NCBI GenBank assembly: GCA_028456385.1
Contig: JALNQF010000171.1
Span: 1 to 64,000 of the forward strand
Source: Ophiosphaerella korrae
Lineage: Eukaryota > Ascomycota > Dothideomycetes > Pleosporales > Phaeosphaeriaceae
Length of the DNA stretch: 64,000 nucleotides
Reading direction: 5' to 3'
Shown: piece by piece, positions 35,794 through 47,078 of the stretch
How the letters are laid out: every line of letters starts with the position of its first letter
Position numbering within the stretch: position 1 is the first letter of the stretch
Notes under the pieces: generated by a model
What the model saw: the letters and a program-made list of their open reading frames with translations, nothing else
Databases searched by the model: none
Told to the model about the DNA's origin: nothing
Translations under genes and position numbers: made by a program

Positions 35794-37572
35794 CTATAAT
35801 CCACACCCGCACTCGGAGCCGTGCTCGATGCCCCGCTTCTTGAAGTCGCCACTGTACGTCAAATGGTTCTGGCCATCGAGTCGTTCGCCCTCGGCAGGAA
35901 TTCTACCCATCCATCCGCCCTCGTTCGCATCTGTGGTTTTCATCCGCAGACCCTTCTCCCTCAACTCCTTCGTCACAGATTCGACGTCCACGCCCAGATA
36001 GTCCCTCAGGAAAGTGCCAACTTCCGTGTTCTCGTGGTTGCCTACGAGTGCACGCGCAGCGCTAGGGTCAGAGGAGTAGATGTTGACATCGGCGGCGGAG
36101 TGGCCATGGGTAGACCAGCCGGTCTGGCTGCGGCGCGACACCATGTCGGCATACAAGTATAGGGCTGTCTCGGGGTGCGCAACGAGGGCCGCGATTTCGG
36201 CGTCGCTAGCGTCGAAGATGCCGAGGCCGTCTTTGACTTCGTCCTTGAGAAATTCCGTGACTTGAGAGGATGTGGGGCTGGAAATGAGGTAGGTGGTGTA
36301 ACGCAGGGCCATGCGTTCGGCCGAGTGCGATATGTTGGCGAGGGGCGACGGGTACCAGACGTAGTCGGGGTAGGCGGTGTGCGGTTGGCGGGCAGTGGCC
36401 AGGCCGCCGGTTTCATGGTCGGATGTAGAGACCATGACAGCTTCCGTCTGGTCGGTTTTGAGAAAGTCGAGGACGGAGGAGAAGGCTTTGTCGTAGGCGA
36501 GGACTTCGTGGACCTGGGCGGCGGGGTCGTTGTGGTGGCCTGCGTGGTCGATGCGCGAGCCTTCGATCATGAGGAAGAAGCCCTTGTCGCTGTCACGTGT
36601 GGCGGCGCTGAGAGCGTGGAGGGCGGTCTCGGCCATTTCATGGAGAGAGGGGTAGACGGCGTTTTCGCTGCGGCGGTCGATTTCATAGGGGATGTCGGTG
36701 TCGGCGAAGAGGCCTAGCATGGGGAAATCGAGGGCGGCTCCACCCTTGAGCTTGTCAAAAGCAGCTCGGTCATCGATGTAGTTGAAACCATTCTGCTTGG
36801 CCAGGGCGACTATGTCCTTGCCGTCGGCGCGACATGACGAGTCGACGGTAGAGTTGGGCAGGAAGTGGCAGCGTCCGCCGCCGAACATCAGATCCACGAC
36901 ACGTCCCAGGGGATGGTCGCCCACCATCTGCTCGGCAATACGATCCTCCTCCTGTCGCATGTTCACGTGGGCGGCGAAGCAGGCCGGGGTTGCATCTGTA
37001 ATGCGCGTCGTTACCACGAGGCCCGTCATGTAGCCGGCCTTCTTTGCCGCCTCCAACACGGTTCCGCAGGGCTCGTGGTCGGGAGTGACGGATATGGCGC
37101 CATTGTAGCTCTTCTGGGCGCATGAGAAGGCCGTGGCACCGGCAGCCGAGTCGGTGATGAGAGAAGACGACGAGCGGGTGCGCGACTGGCCGATAAGGTG
37201 TTGATCGATGACGAGTTGTTCGCCGAAGGGTGCGCCGTTCTGGAATTGCATAAAGCTGCGCGTAAGACTCAGACTAGTCGGACCCATGCCGTCCGACACC
37301 ATGAAGATCAGATTGCGTTTGCCGCTGTGCTTCCTATCCGTCCCATCTGCCCCGTTCTTCTGATACACCACGGCTAGCATGATGACGGCTGCTGTTGCCA
37401 CCACCGCCCATACCCACAGCCCTATCTCGCGCCAGAACCCCCACGTCCGTTGGCCGTCTATGTTGCGCTTGGTGCGTTGGCCGTGAAGGAGCGCCTCATC
37501 TTCAGCAAGGCCGCGGTCGCCGCTGAAGTCGCTCGAGGGGCGGCCGGAAAAAAGGGGTCGGGTCCCTGCCAT
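35794..37572 (-). CDS. PHO8: Vacuolar alkaline phosphatase, PHO8 type
   Basis: Single exon, 592 residues from MAGTRPLF (37572). It has a cytosolic N-tail, one membrane anchor (about 47-68, IGLWVWAVVATAAVIMLAV), then the alkaline phosphatase domain in the lumen. FMVSDGMGPTS carries the first metal Asp and TDSAAGATAFSC the catalytic Ser. Later motifs are TTRITDATPACFAAH, MIEGSRIDHAGHHND (metal ligands), STSDHETGG and GWSTHGHSAADV (metal His). This is a type II vacuolar membrane enzyme that releases phosphate from many monoesters; in yeast it is phosphate-regulated. The C-terminus ends HGSECGCGL. The start chosen is the first ATG; the frame is open 7 codons upstream. Confidence 0.93.
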   Translation of the reverse strand: MAGTRPLFSGRPSSDFSGDRGLAEDEALLHGQRTKRNIDGQRTWGFWREIGLWVWAVVATAAVIMLAVVYQKNGADGTDRKHSGKRNLIFMVSDGMGPTSLSLTRSFMQFQNGAPFGEQLVIDQHLIGQSRTRSSSSLITDSAAGATAFSCAQKSYNGAISVTPDHEPCGTVLEAAKKAGYMTGLVVTTRITDATPACFAAHVNMRQEEDRIAEQMVGDHPLGRVVDLMFGGGRCHFLPNSTVDSSCRADGKDIVALAKQNGFNYIDDRAAFDKLKGGAALDFPMLGLFADTDIPYEIDRRSENAVYPSLHEMAETALHALSAATRDSDKGFFLMIEGSRIDHAGHHNDPAAQVHEVLAYDKAFSSVLDFLKTDQTEAVMVSTSDHETGGLATARQPHTAYPDYVWYPSPLANISHSAERMALRYTTYLISSPTSSQVTEFLKDEVKDGLGIFDASDAEIAALVAHPETALYLYADMVSRRSQTGWSTHGHSAADVNIYSSDPSAARALVGNHENTEVGTFLRDYLGVDVESVTKELREKGLRMKTTDANEGGWMGRIPAEGERLDGQNHLTYSGDFKKRGIEHGSECGCGL

Positions 37573-37874
37573 GTTGTTGACCAGTGATACCAAGGTACGT
37601 AGGAAAGCAAAAGAGTACTATCTAAAGGAGTGACGGCGCTGGGTCAAGGCAGCATCATGTGTATGTTTGGCAGGGTGTGGCAGTGATGTAGGCACGGTCG
37701 CAGGTAAGGTGGTTGGCTTGGCAAGCCTTGTGATCATCTGGACGAGGAGCATGATCAATGATCAATGATCATCCTCGTCTGTGCTACACACTGCCAATCA
37801 TTTGCAATTTTGCATACTAGTTATCATAGAGGGGTATAAGTATCTAAACGCCGCCGCTATGCCCAGATTGTTCT
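37573..37874. other. Intergenic, PHO8 promoter side
   Basis: About 300 bases between two minus-strand genes. Three tandem ATGATCA units (37751-37771) lie between 8-bp inverted arms GACGAGGA (37741-37748) and TCCTCGTC (37772-37779). Confidence 0.6.
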
Positions 37875-39023
37875 TCATATCTCTTCGGACTGCGTCTCCA
37901 GCCACTGCCCAAAGTAGACACACGTCCTTGCTGAGATGTCGCCTTCGTCTCCACACAGATGGAATACGGGGCAATTGCCGCATGGCGCATCAACAAAGCC
38001 GTTGTACACCTTGGTGTCGGTCGCAGTCAACACGGTCCTGTAGTCCAGCCCAGATATCTTCTCTAGACGGCCATCCAGTACCATCATCTCCAGCAACTGC
38101 TCCATATCATCCTCTCGACAAACCTTGCCTCGCAGCACCTCTTTCGAGTTGAGCCAGTTGGCGACCGACGTCGCCGTCGGAAAGTGCGGATTGTTCTTGT
38201 GCACGAGTCTGGATGAGTTTGCATCTCGTGACGTGTGGTATGGCTTCACCGCAGGCGCGTCCTCAATATCGCGTATGCCCAGCACTTGGGCCTTTTTGTG
38301 TGCGATTTCTGCCGTCCTATCGTGTATGTTGTAGTCGTTCCAGTTGCCAGGCACCTTGATACACGTCTCGTTCTCCACATGTTGCGCAACCGCACTCGAT
38401 ATAGCGTCGATGAGAGCCGTGTCGAAGTCGCCGTCTGACTGCCATGGCCCACCAGCTATGTCCTCGGACGGCCGCAGATGCTTCAGCAGATACATTTTCC
38501 GGTTGGGGAACTTGACGCTCATGACCGATTGCACCAGGTCCTTTGATTCCAGGCTCTTGAGACATTTGGTCAGGACTTGTTGGGTGACGTTTGTTCTGTT
38601 GCGCAGTGCCTTGGACCAGATGCCCTCGGCCTGCACCTGGTCAATGTGGTGGTAGAGGAGGCGCTCGTCAGGCGTCAGTCGCCGTAACCTAAGGCTGTGA
38701 GCATAACAAGTTATCGCCATATACCTCTACGTTACGTACTTGTCGGCCTCTGACTTGGACCGCAGCTTCCAGCACGGCTCGCCCTCGAGGGTCATGAGCT
38801 TCATGAGATGGCGGTCGCACAGCTCTTGCAGCAGCATGGTCAGCTCGGCCATGGTCTCAGCAACCTGCATATTCGACAGATCGCGCTGGAAGAAAACGGT
38901 GCCTTGCGAGCGCAGGGCGCATTTGTCGTAGAGCGCATCGGCGGGGCTAACCACATCGTTGGCCGGTTTGATATCGGCAGCTTCTGCCTCCATAGGCACT
39001 GAAGGCGCATCTACTGCAGCCAT
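37875..39023 (-). CDS. RPC34: RNA polymerase III subunit RPC34 (RPC6/RPC39)
   Basis: Exons 39023-38740 and 38688-37875 joined over a 51-nt intron, 365 residues. Winged-helix repeats fill the first two thirds (DKCALRSQGTVFFQRDLSNM, TPDERLLYHHIDQVQAEGIWSKALRNRTNVTQQVLTKCL in separate exons and stretches). The C-terminal cysteines C331, C334, C340 and C351 have spacing 3-6-11, the same spacing as the 4Fe-4S cluster of human RPC39. The subunit helps TFIIIB recruit the polymerase to tRNA and 5S genes and open the promoter. The N-terminal 30 residues are Ala/Glu-rich. Confidence 0.93.
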
Positions 39024-39683
39024 GATGTGACGTAAATGTGCTATCGATCAATCATGGGAAGTTTTGTGCTGACTGATTACCCAATTTGTCTCTTTGATTT
39101 TGCAGTCTCGTCAATTCAAGTCGGGAAAAAAGTCAACGTGACTGGTGCACGTGCCAATGCTTCAATTGTGGGCCTTTCACGGACAGGACCGCGCGGGGAA
39201 CCTCCGATCATGTCTCAATATCTAGTTAGTCCCCGTCTCCAATCTGGTCTGACCTATTGCATGTCAATACTTGCCGTCTTATTCTCCTAATCAATCCCAT
39301 GCTTACTGCATTAGCTACTGTAATTCCCTACCATCATCCCAGCATCGCAGCCTCGGCGATTCCTATTGTAGACTGCTACCTTCACCTCCCTGCTCCACCC
39401 TATTCCCGCTCCTTGATCCGTACCACCTCCATGCATCTAGTCTGCCGATTTACCTTTCGGCCCTTCGCACCATCCTTTGCGCCAATCAACTGAATATATG
39501 ATCATGCAGCCACATCATTGACATGCCCATAGCGATGGGTACCCCGGGTTTCCCCCAGCCCTAGTCTCCATTTCTATTACATCTGAGACTCTTTAAGCAT
39601 TATGACTCGTGCAAGATGCAGTGCGCCTTTAATCACTGTACCTATTGCCCTTTGTTTTTCTCCTGTTCTACACCATCCTCACC
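39024..39683. other. Divergent intergenic region, RPC34 and MFS gene
   Basis: 660 bases, no gene. It serves as promoter for both flanking genes. Confidence 0.5.
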
Positions 39684-41733
39684 ATGGCGGAAGAGAAGGG
39701 CGTTCGGGAAAATGTCACTGCTACAAACTCTCTAACCCATATTACAACTCCTAATCAAGCTCTTCGCCATGACCAAGTCGCCCAAGAGGCTCTTGGTGGC
39801 CACACTGCCGATCTCGGTAAGGCCTACTTCACCAGTCTGAACTTCATCGGCACTGTGATTGTAAATCTGCATTCATCTCCATGTTATCATCATTAATTAG
39901 TAACAGGCTACTTGCCTAGCCCAGATCTCTGGCTATCTTGGATGGGTTCTTCCTGCAAACACTCTTGCCCTTATTGATGCTGCCATTGGACCTTCTCCAA
40001 ACATCATCTGGGTCGGCATTTCATGGACTGCCGGCTTCGCTATTGGCTTCACCCTCGTTGGTCGCCTGTCAGATATATTTGGTAGAAGATGGTAAGTATA
40101 GTTAGAGTCCATAATCATAGTGCAGTACTAATTCTCAGGTTCTTCATCTGCTCATCGATTTTGGGTTTAATCGGAACCATCATTGGGGCTAGTGCTCAAA
40201 GCATCAACATGCTAATTGTATGTACAATAGTATCTTGAGAAGAATCTTGCTAAATTCACAGGCTACAAACTCAATTAACGGGCTTGCTGCGGCTGGACAA
40301 CTTTCGTTCCACGTTATCCTCGGCGAGCTCGTACCCAATAGTCTCAGAGGCCCAGTAAACGCCTTTGTCCTTTCCACATCTATTCCCTTCGCAGTTTTCG
40401 GCCCACCCGTCGCCCGAGCACTGTACTTGAACACCGAGCTGCAATGGCGGTGGTGCTACATCCTTGGCGTAATAGTCAACACTCTTGCCATTCTTCTCTA
40501 CTTCTTCTTCTACCACCCACCAACATATGTAAGCCATCCGCCTAGTATACACGGTATACGCGGCTTAGCTAGGCTGACGCTGCTAGAAAATGCTTCACGT
40601 TGGGGGCAAATCCAAGGCTCAACAGCTCAAAACACTCGATTGGCTAGGCATTTTCCTCTTCTCAACAGGCCTAGTAGTATTCCTCATCGGCATGAATTGG
40701 GGCGGCTCAGCCTACCCCTGGAAGAGTGGACACGTCCTCGGGTCAGTATTCAACCACCGTAAAGTTATCATGCCAATGTATTAGCAGAGCTCTTTTCGCC
40801 GGATTCACCACTCTCGTCGCCTTCTGCTTTTGGGAAGTCTACTCTGGCCTTGAATATCCCCTGATCCCAATGCATCTCTTCAAAAATATTCCCTACGACG
40901 CAAACGTTGCCTGCGCCAGTCTCGCCGCGATTGTATACTACGCAAATACCATACTTTGGCCTACAATGCTTTCCTCTCTTTTTACAACCTCTATCACTCA
41001 AACCGGATGGCTCTCTGTACGTTTCCCTTCCCCCTCTCCACCCAACTAATACCTCTAGTGCGCTGTCGGCGGCGGTCTTCTCGCAGGCCAAATCCTCGCC
41101 GGCGCCGGCATCCGTCTGATCCCACGCATGCGCCTCCAAATGACGCTTGCAGCCCTCGTCACGGCTACCCTAACTACCGCCCTCGCATCCTCCACACCAC
41201 ATACCCGCGACTCCACCACCGCCCTCATCCTCCTCGCCACCCTTGCTGCTGGCTACGTCGAGAATTTAACCCTCTCTTCCACCGCATACCTCTGGGACCC
41301 AGCACACTTCGGCCTCGTAACAGGCGTCATGGGCGGCATCCGCACCGCCACCGCCGCCATCGCAACAAGCATGTACTCCTCCATCCTTGCCACCCAGCTC
41401 GCCACACAAATCCCCTCGCACGTCGGCCCCGCCGCTCTCGCCGCAGGCCTTGACCCGTCCGTCCTCCCCGCGCTGCTCGCTGGCGTTTCCGCAGGAAATA
41501 TTGAGCATGTTTCTGGCGTGTCGGCGCTTGTTGCGCGGGTTACGGCTGATGCGGTGAAGGAGGCGTATATGCGCAGTTTTCGTGTCGTCTTTCTTTGCAC
41601 ACTGCCGTTTGGTGTAGGGCTGGTCGTGGCGGCGTTGTGGAGCCCGGATGTGGAGGTCTTTTTGACGGATGAGGTTGCGAGGAAGATGGGTGGTGGGAAA
41701 GAAAGGAAGGAGGAGGAGGAGGGTGTTGTGTAG
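39684..41733 (+). CDS. MFS exporter, TRI12/DHA2 type
   Basis: Seven exons: 39684-39860, 39907-40091, 40139-40217, 40262-40528, 40587-40741, 40788-41016 and 41059-41733, about 588 residues. Introns are 42-58 nt and all phases agree. Fourteen membrane spans are plausible. The MFS motif between spans 2 and 3 is GRLSDIFGRRW, and motif C-like GELVPNSLRGPVNAF follows. The closest family by look is the trichothecene-efflux TRI12 group, proton-driven drug or metabolite exporters of the plasma membrane. The C-terminus is charged (GGGKERKEEEEG). The next gene on the same strand is a P450, so a shared metabolite is possible; the substrate is unknown. Confidence 0.88.
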
Positions 41734-42913
41734 TGTAGTGATGACGGCAAAAGGTTTGGGTTGGGGTGTGTTTTGATAAAGGGTTGTGGAAAATGAAGTA
41801 TTGTAGTGTGCAGCTTTATCTGAGGCTGTGATCAGGTAGCGGCGTTGGGTTTGCAATCCATGGGGTTGGTGTTGTTGGTTTTGTCCTTTGATAAGTTTGC
41901 CCAAAGCGAAGGCGATTTTCGGATAGTTACCATAGTGAAACTGTAGTGTTACAATAGTAACCTTGATCTAAAGACTCGAGTGTATATTCAGTTGGTCAGA
42001 TTTTACTGAGTTATACTAGCAAGTTCTCAATGCTTCTCTCAACATTCCTACTCTCTTTAAAATTAAATTTGTAACAAGTAGAAAAATAATTTATGAGACT
42101 TTGTATATCTATGAATTTTCCCCGAAAGATGCTAACATATGCATGTGTTTCTATTCATCTTCTATAATAGCTACTTTTTGGTGAGGCTCGGTGAGGCTTC
42201 GATCCGGGATTCCGAACTTTTAACTCTGTGCCGTGCACGTTACAGAAATTGTAGCATGCAATTCGTCTCCGATAATGTTCCCTCAAACCCAGAGCACCCC
42301 TCCAATTGTTGTCTTCTTGAAGGTGTGATTACTTGTATGCGGAAGCGTTCTGCCTTCGAGCAAAGGCGGTCGGGTCTAGTAATGGTGACGGCGTGAGGAG
42401 CGGGTTAAAGGTCACGACTTCTGATTAGGTGAGCATTTTGATCGTCAAGGAAATGCAATTCCTTACCTCTCTTTGTTTTTCGCTCGAGGTCGAAGGATAT
42501 AGCGTTCGTACTCGAGGATGGCTGACTTGATGAATTTGATGTCAAGGGCGTTGTGGAGGATTTGAGCGGTCGCTTCTGTATTAATGTTCGCTCCATCCTC
42601 ATGGTAAACATAGACTTTATCGCGACCGAAGAGTAACCATGAGCGGTAAGACTGGGTATGATGATATGTAATACATGAAGTGATGCATGCTTACCGCATA
42701 CTCCCGTCTGCCCCGCACTTTCCGCGGGGTTGATAGGTAGTCGTCTATCCCCAATCTTTGATATGCCGCCAGTTATCAGAGTTATATGTAGCATAATCAT
42801 GTGGTGCTTATCAGGGCTTTTTAGAGCCTGATAAAAGATGCAGAGGGAAGCTCGTGATCTATTTCCACTAACTCAACATTCTCACACTGCACATTTATTG
42901 TCCATTCTTGAGT
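41734..42913. other. Intergenic, MFS 3' flank and P450 promoter
   Basis: 1.2 kb, no supported gene. The minus-strand frame at 42405-42800 has an ATG but no recognisable domain. Confidence 0.5.
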
Positions 42914-44713
42914 ATGATTCGCTTTTGCTTGCCATCTGTCATGGTTTCTGGAGCATATACCGCATTTGGCCTTATCCTCTATGTATACCTCTTCTAAAAC
43001 TTGTGTCTCAAGATCTGACAGTTTTTCAAGATCGTTGGCCTCGTACTCTACCGCGTGTTCCTTCATCCCCTGGCCAAGTACCCAGGTCCATTACGTTATA
43101 GAGTCAGTGGCTTACCATTACTATGGCAAGCGTATAGAGGCGATCGACATCTATGGCATTTGATTGATCATGACCAATATGGTAAGTGCATTCGACTTGT
43201 TTTCATCCCCTTAGGTCGTAAGTGGTGACCTGACAACAAGCAGGTCCAGTGGTTCGCATCGCCCCCAATACACTTTCCTTCAACACGGCGACAGCGCTGA
43301 GCACAATTTACGGGCCTCGCTCGGCCAATGTCCAGAAAGGAGAATGGTACAAAACTTTCGACATTGCTGCTGGCACCTATAGTAGCTTCACTGAAACAAA
43401 CCGGGAAGCGCATGCCATCAGACGACGATGGATGAGCCCAGGTTTCTCAGTCGAATCCATTAATGCAATTGAGCCTCGTATAATTCATATCATCGAAAGA
43501 TTCTGCGACACCTTGCAGCCAACCATTGCTGGATGGGGATCAAAATGGAATGCTAGTGAGATGTGTACGTACCTTGGGTTCGATATTATGGGTTCGTTAG
43601 TATTCAGCTTTGATTTCAAGACTGTGCAAGAGGATCATAATAGAGATCTCGCAGATTCCGTGCTGTCTGCGTCGAAGCTCATGTACTGGGTACAACCACT
43701 GCATCTTCTATACCATTTTTAAGCACTAACACGCAGTATAGGTGTCATATTTGCCGTTTCCCTTCATTGTGCGTCCACTCCTGCGCACTAGCTTCTTTGA
43801 AAAGATTGGCGGTAAATCAGTGGCTGATAACAACCGCCTCATTGACTACGCACACGCGCAAGCACTGGCCCGGACCTCAAAGTCTTCTATGAAGAAGCAG
43901 ATTGAGGACGGACATGCCGATCTTTTCTCTCGCCTTGTAGGTGCTGAAGATAAGAAGACAGGGCTAAGGCCCACACTTGCAGATCTTGGAACTGAAGGTC
44001 TGAATATGATCAATGCAGGTGCAGATCCCTATAGCGGTACACTAGCAGGAGCCCTGTTCTACCTCGTTCACAATCCAAATGCTTTACAGAAAGCCATCGA
44101 AGAAGTCCGGTAAGTCAATGGTAATTCATACGCTATCCATATACTCACATATCATAGCTCAGCATTTGATTCTAGCGCTGAGATTGTCAGCGGCACCAAA
44201 TTGAATTCCTGTACCTACCTATATGCCTGCATTGAAGAAGCTCTTCGCCGCACAGCCCCAGTTCCAAGCCACCTTCCTCGTACTGTCCTCCCAGGCGGCA
44301 TCAAAATCGATGATCATGAGTTACCCGCCGGCACAGTCGTTGGTGTCCCAATGTACACCCTACATCACCACCCCACTTACTTTCCAGCTCCTTTTACCTT
44401 CAGTCCAGAACGCTGGCTTGAGTCGCCTAGCAACCCGCCAGAAGCGATCTCACTTGCTCGCAAAGCGTTCAATCCATTTAGTATCGGCACGCGGCAGTGC
44501 AGTGGCAAAAACCTGGCATACCTGCAGCTAAAACTCACGCTCGCCCATATGCTGTGGCGATTTGATTTGAGGCTTGCGCCGGATGAGCCAGGAAGAGGCG
44601 CGGGCAGGAAAGGGTTGGGAATAGGTCGGCACAGAGACGATGAATTTCAGCTCTGGGATGCGTTGGGATTTGGGAGAGATGGGCCAATGATAGAAGTCAA
44701 AGTTAGGGATTAG
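42914..44713 (+). CDS. Cytochrome P450 monooxygenase
   Basis: Five exons: 42914-42982, 43031-43181, 43244-43689, 43742-44109 and 44158-44713, about 529 residues. The N-terminal anchor (1-34) leads into FLHPLAKYPGPLR, the usual hinge. The K-helix ExxR is in IEEALRRT, FSPERW is the PERF-type motif, and FSIGTRQCSGKNLA holds the heme Cys (about 459). It is an ER monooxygenase of fungal secondary or xenobiotic metabolism, loosely like CYP65/TRI11 or benzoate-hydroxylase families. Odd point: the I-helix reads AGADPYSGT (about 291-299), where most P450s have AGxDTT, so the proton-relay Thr is absent. All splice phases agree. It is paired with the MFS gene upstream. Confidence 0.9.
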
Positions 44714-45087
44714 CTTGGTTGGCCGCTTCAGGTTTTGTTATGGTGGACGGATATAGTTAAATTTGTAGTTTCTTTCTATCTGTACGAAATGACTTCGCTC
44801 AAAGATCCTCTTCAACTATGAACTGAACCGATTCGACAAACTTCTTGTAGAAGCGTCCGATTTGAATTTTGATGTTCGCCACAATCTGTAGTTACCGGTT
44901 CTAATACTCTTGTACAATACGCTAGATTCTCAAGTTCTTTGACCACGCGATTTGTTCCAATCACAACCGCTGACGTTCGAGCTCTTCCTGTGCCCCTCAC
45001 TCCCCCACTTGCGCAACCAAGCATCCACATTTAACTCGAATCTGCAAATGTATTAGATCTAACATAAAAAAATTATTCTATTCATCA
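44714..45087. other. Intergenic, P450 3' flank to tRNA
   Basis: No gene seen. An A7-type run lies just upstream of the tRNA at 45065-45071. Confidence 0.5.
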
Positions 45088-45218
45088 GGCAAGATGGCCG
45101 AGCGGTCTAAGGCGCTAGCTTCAGGTGCTAGTAGAGAAATCTGCGTGGGTGTATGTTTGCTACGGTCCTAGCGTTCGAGTCACACACTAATAATCACAGT
45201 CGAATCCCACTCTTGTCA
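45088..45218 (+). tRNA. tRNA-Leu(CAG) interrupted in the T loop
   Basis: Exon parts 45088-45150 and 45200-45218 form an 82-nt type II tRNA. Acceptor GGCAAGA pairs with TCTTGTC (one G-U), discriminator A is at 45218. D stem GCC/GGC; anticodon stem CTAGC/GCTAG is perfect; the 7-base loop TTCAGGT gives anticodon CAG. The variable arm is AGA-GAAA-TCT. T stem GTGGG/CCCAC has loop TTCGAAT, split after its first T by 49 bases (45151-45199). There is no intron at the normal site after base 37. The A box TGGCCGAGCGG is intact; the B box is split. A T5 terminator lies at 45234-45238. Every helix pairs, which argues against a decayed pseudogene. Whether it gives a mature tRNA is unknown. Confidence 0.85.
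45151..45199 (+). other. 49-nt GT-AG intron-like insert within the tRNA T loop
   Basis: It starts GTATGT, has a branch-like ACTAAT (45186-45191) and ends CACAG, the same signals, spacing and length as mRNA introns in this window (42-82 nt). Removal joins T54 to T55 exactly. Inside, GCGTTCGAGTC (45171-45181) nearly matches the pol III B box, and GTTCGAGTCACAC (45173-45185) matches the real T-arm half in 11 of 13 bases, suggesting partial duplication. A bulge-helix-bulge for tRNA endonuclease was not apparent. Confidence 0.8.
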
Positions 45219-45773
45219 CTACATTTGAATTTCTTTTTGTCCGCATATACCTCTGGTCTTACTGTTCTCGGAGACGGGGATTTTCTTTTTGCCGTGTCCA
45301 AATCCCTTGCCGGGCGGGTGGCTGGGCGTAATGCGGGGGTGATGATCGGCATCTGTCTGTGCTTCGTTCATGGAATGTGACATAGGCAGCAGACAGTCCC
45401 ATATCGTTGAGGTTGTACACCATACTTGCTCGTTCAATAGTAGGCATCGTCTGATTTAGGTCCATCCAATCATATGCCCTTGTTGGAAACGTTCGTTGTG
45501 GTACCTAACAAACGTGAAACTTGGTCGCCTGATGGACGCCTCTGCCTACATGGTGGTTCCCCTAGTCACACTAGATTTGACTCTAGTTCGTTGCTTTCAT
45601 GCCCATCATCCCTATTTTCTTTGTTCCTCGGAGATCGTCCAACAGATATCAATTGACTGAACTCAATATTCGCGACCTCGAAAAGAAACTTTTTGGCTCC
45701 AAGAACGTGGCCGAACCTTGGAACGACCTGGGGCTGTCTTCATAACACATAGAGCGACCTCGCAATCACAACA
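45219..45773. other. Intergenic, GH76 promoter
   Basis: No gene supported apart from the pol III terminator. Confidence 0.5.
45234..45238 (+). terminator. Pol III terminator of the tRNA
   Basis: The first run of four or more T after the tRNA, 15 bases past the discriminator base. Confidence 0.6.
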
Positions 45774-47026
45774 ATGACTTTCCGTATCGAATTATTCAAT
45801 ATTTGCCTTGCCTTCGTTTGGATCTCTACTGTATTTATCGCGACCTCACGTGGCGTCAACCTTGACCAACATGTGCTATCTGGTACAGCTCTGTTCTTGA
45901 ATTAATCTATTGAGCTAAAAATTTCTAGATGAATCAAAACCAAGTTACCAGATAGAAACTGGGAGCGTAGATCCTAAATACTCATTGCACAGCGCAGCCT
46001 CTGGATTCGAGGGATCGTCTGGATCAGAAGTAGATTTCCATGGCACTAGCAAAGCATTTCACGATCTTCATTATGCTATATCAACAATGCAGAATCAATA
46101 CTTTTCACTCTGGCTCGGCAAGTGGACGACAGCAATAGACTGGACGGCGGCCGTCATGTGTACATTCATCTCGGCTACTCTCGCCACATTTTCCGAGTCT
46201 TTGAATATCATTCCGCCAGAAACTCCCATTGAGAAACATGACGCCATACACCAGGCAGAATTAGTTGAAAATGAGATCAACAAATACTTCAGTCATACTG
46301 TAGCATTCTACTATAGAGAAGAGACGTTTGAGCTCCGTATGCAAGCTTACGACGACATGTTGTGGGTCGTACTGGAATGGCTGGAGAGCATCAAGTTCAT
46401 CAAATCACACTCATCCACCACTAGCCAACCAAACTGGCATGGAAAGCAATTTCTCTCGGCGTTCTCACACCGCGCACGAATTTTCTACGAGCTTGCCGAG
46501 CAAGGCTGGGACTGGCGCCTTTGTGGAGGAGGAATGACATGGAATCCACGCCTGCTCCCTTACAAGAACGCAATTACAAACCAGCTCTTCATCTCCGCCA
46601 GCATCAGCATGTACCTGAACTTCCCCGGCGACACCATCTGCAGCCCATTCCTCTCAACCAACACCAACGCCACCGCACTTCCACAGCACCCACGCCCCCA
46701 AGACTCAACCTGCAACGAAAAATACAAAGGCCCTTACAACCCCATCTTCCGCCAAAACGCCATAAACGGCTACACCTGGCTCTCCCATGTCGGCATGCTC
46801 AATGCCGACGGCCTCTACACCGACGGCTTCCACATCCGCGACTACGCCACCAACAAAAGCGCAACCACATGCAACGAGCGCAACGAAGTGGTCTACACAT
46901 ACAACCAAGGCGTCATCCTCTCGGGCCTCCGCGGCCTCTGGGAAGCCACAGGCAACACGACGTACCTCGAGCACGCACACGCCCTCATCCGCAACGTCGT
47001 CCGCGCAACGGGCTGGCACCACACGG

Positions 47027-47078
<52 letters not shown>

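Noticed and set aside
42405..42800. Minus-strand frame of 131 codons upstream of the P450
   Set aside because: No domain, no splice partner, low coding character.
42821..43066. Minus-strand 81-residue frame with an ATG
   Set aside because: It lies over P450 exons 1 and 2, whose hinge motif and phases are convincing.
45125..45126. Ordinary tRNA intron after base 37
   Set aside because: The 7-base anticodon loop and 5-bp stem are contiguous.
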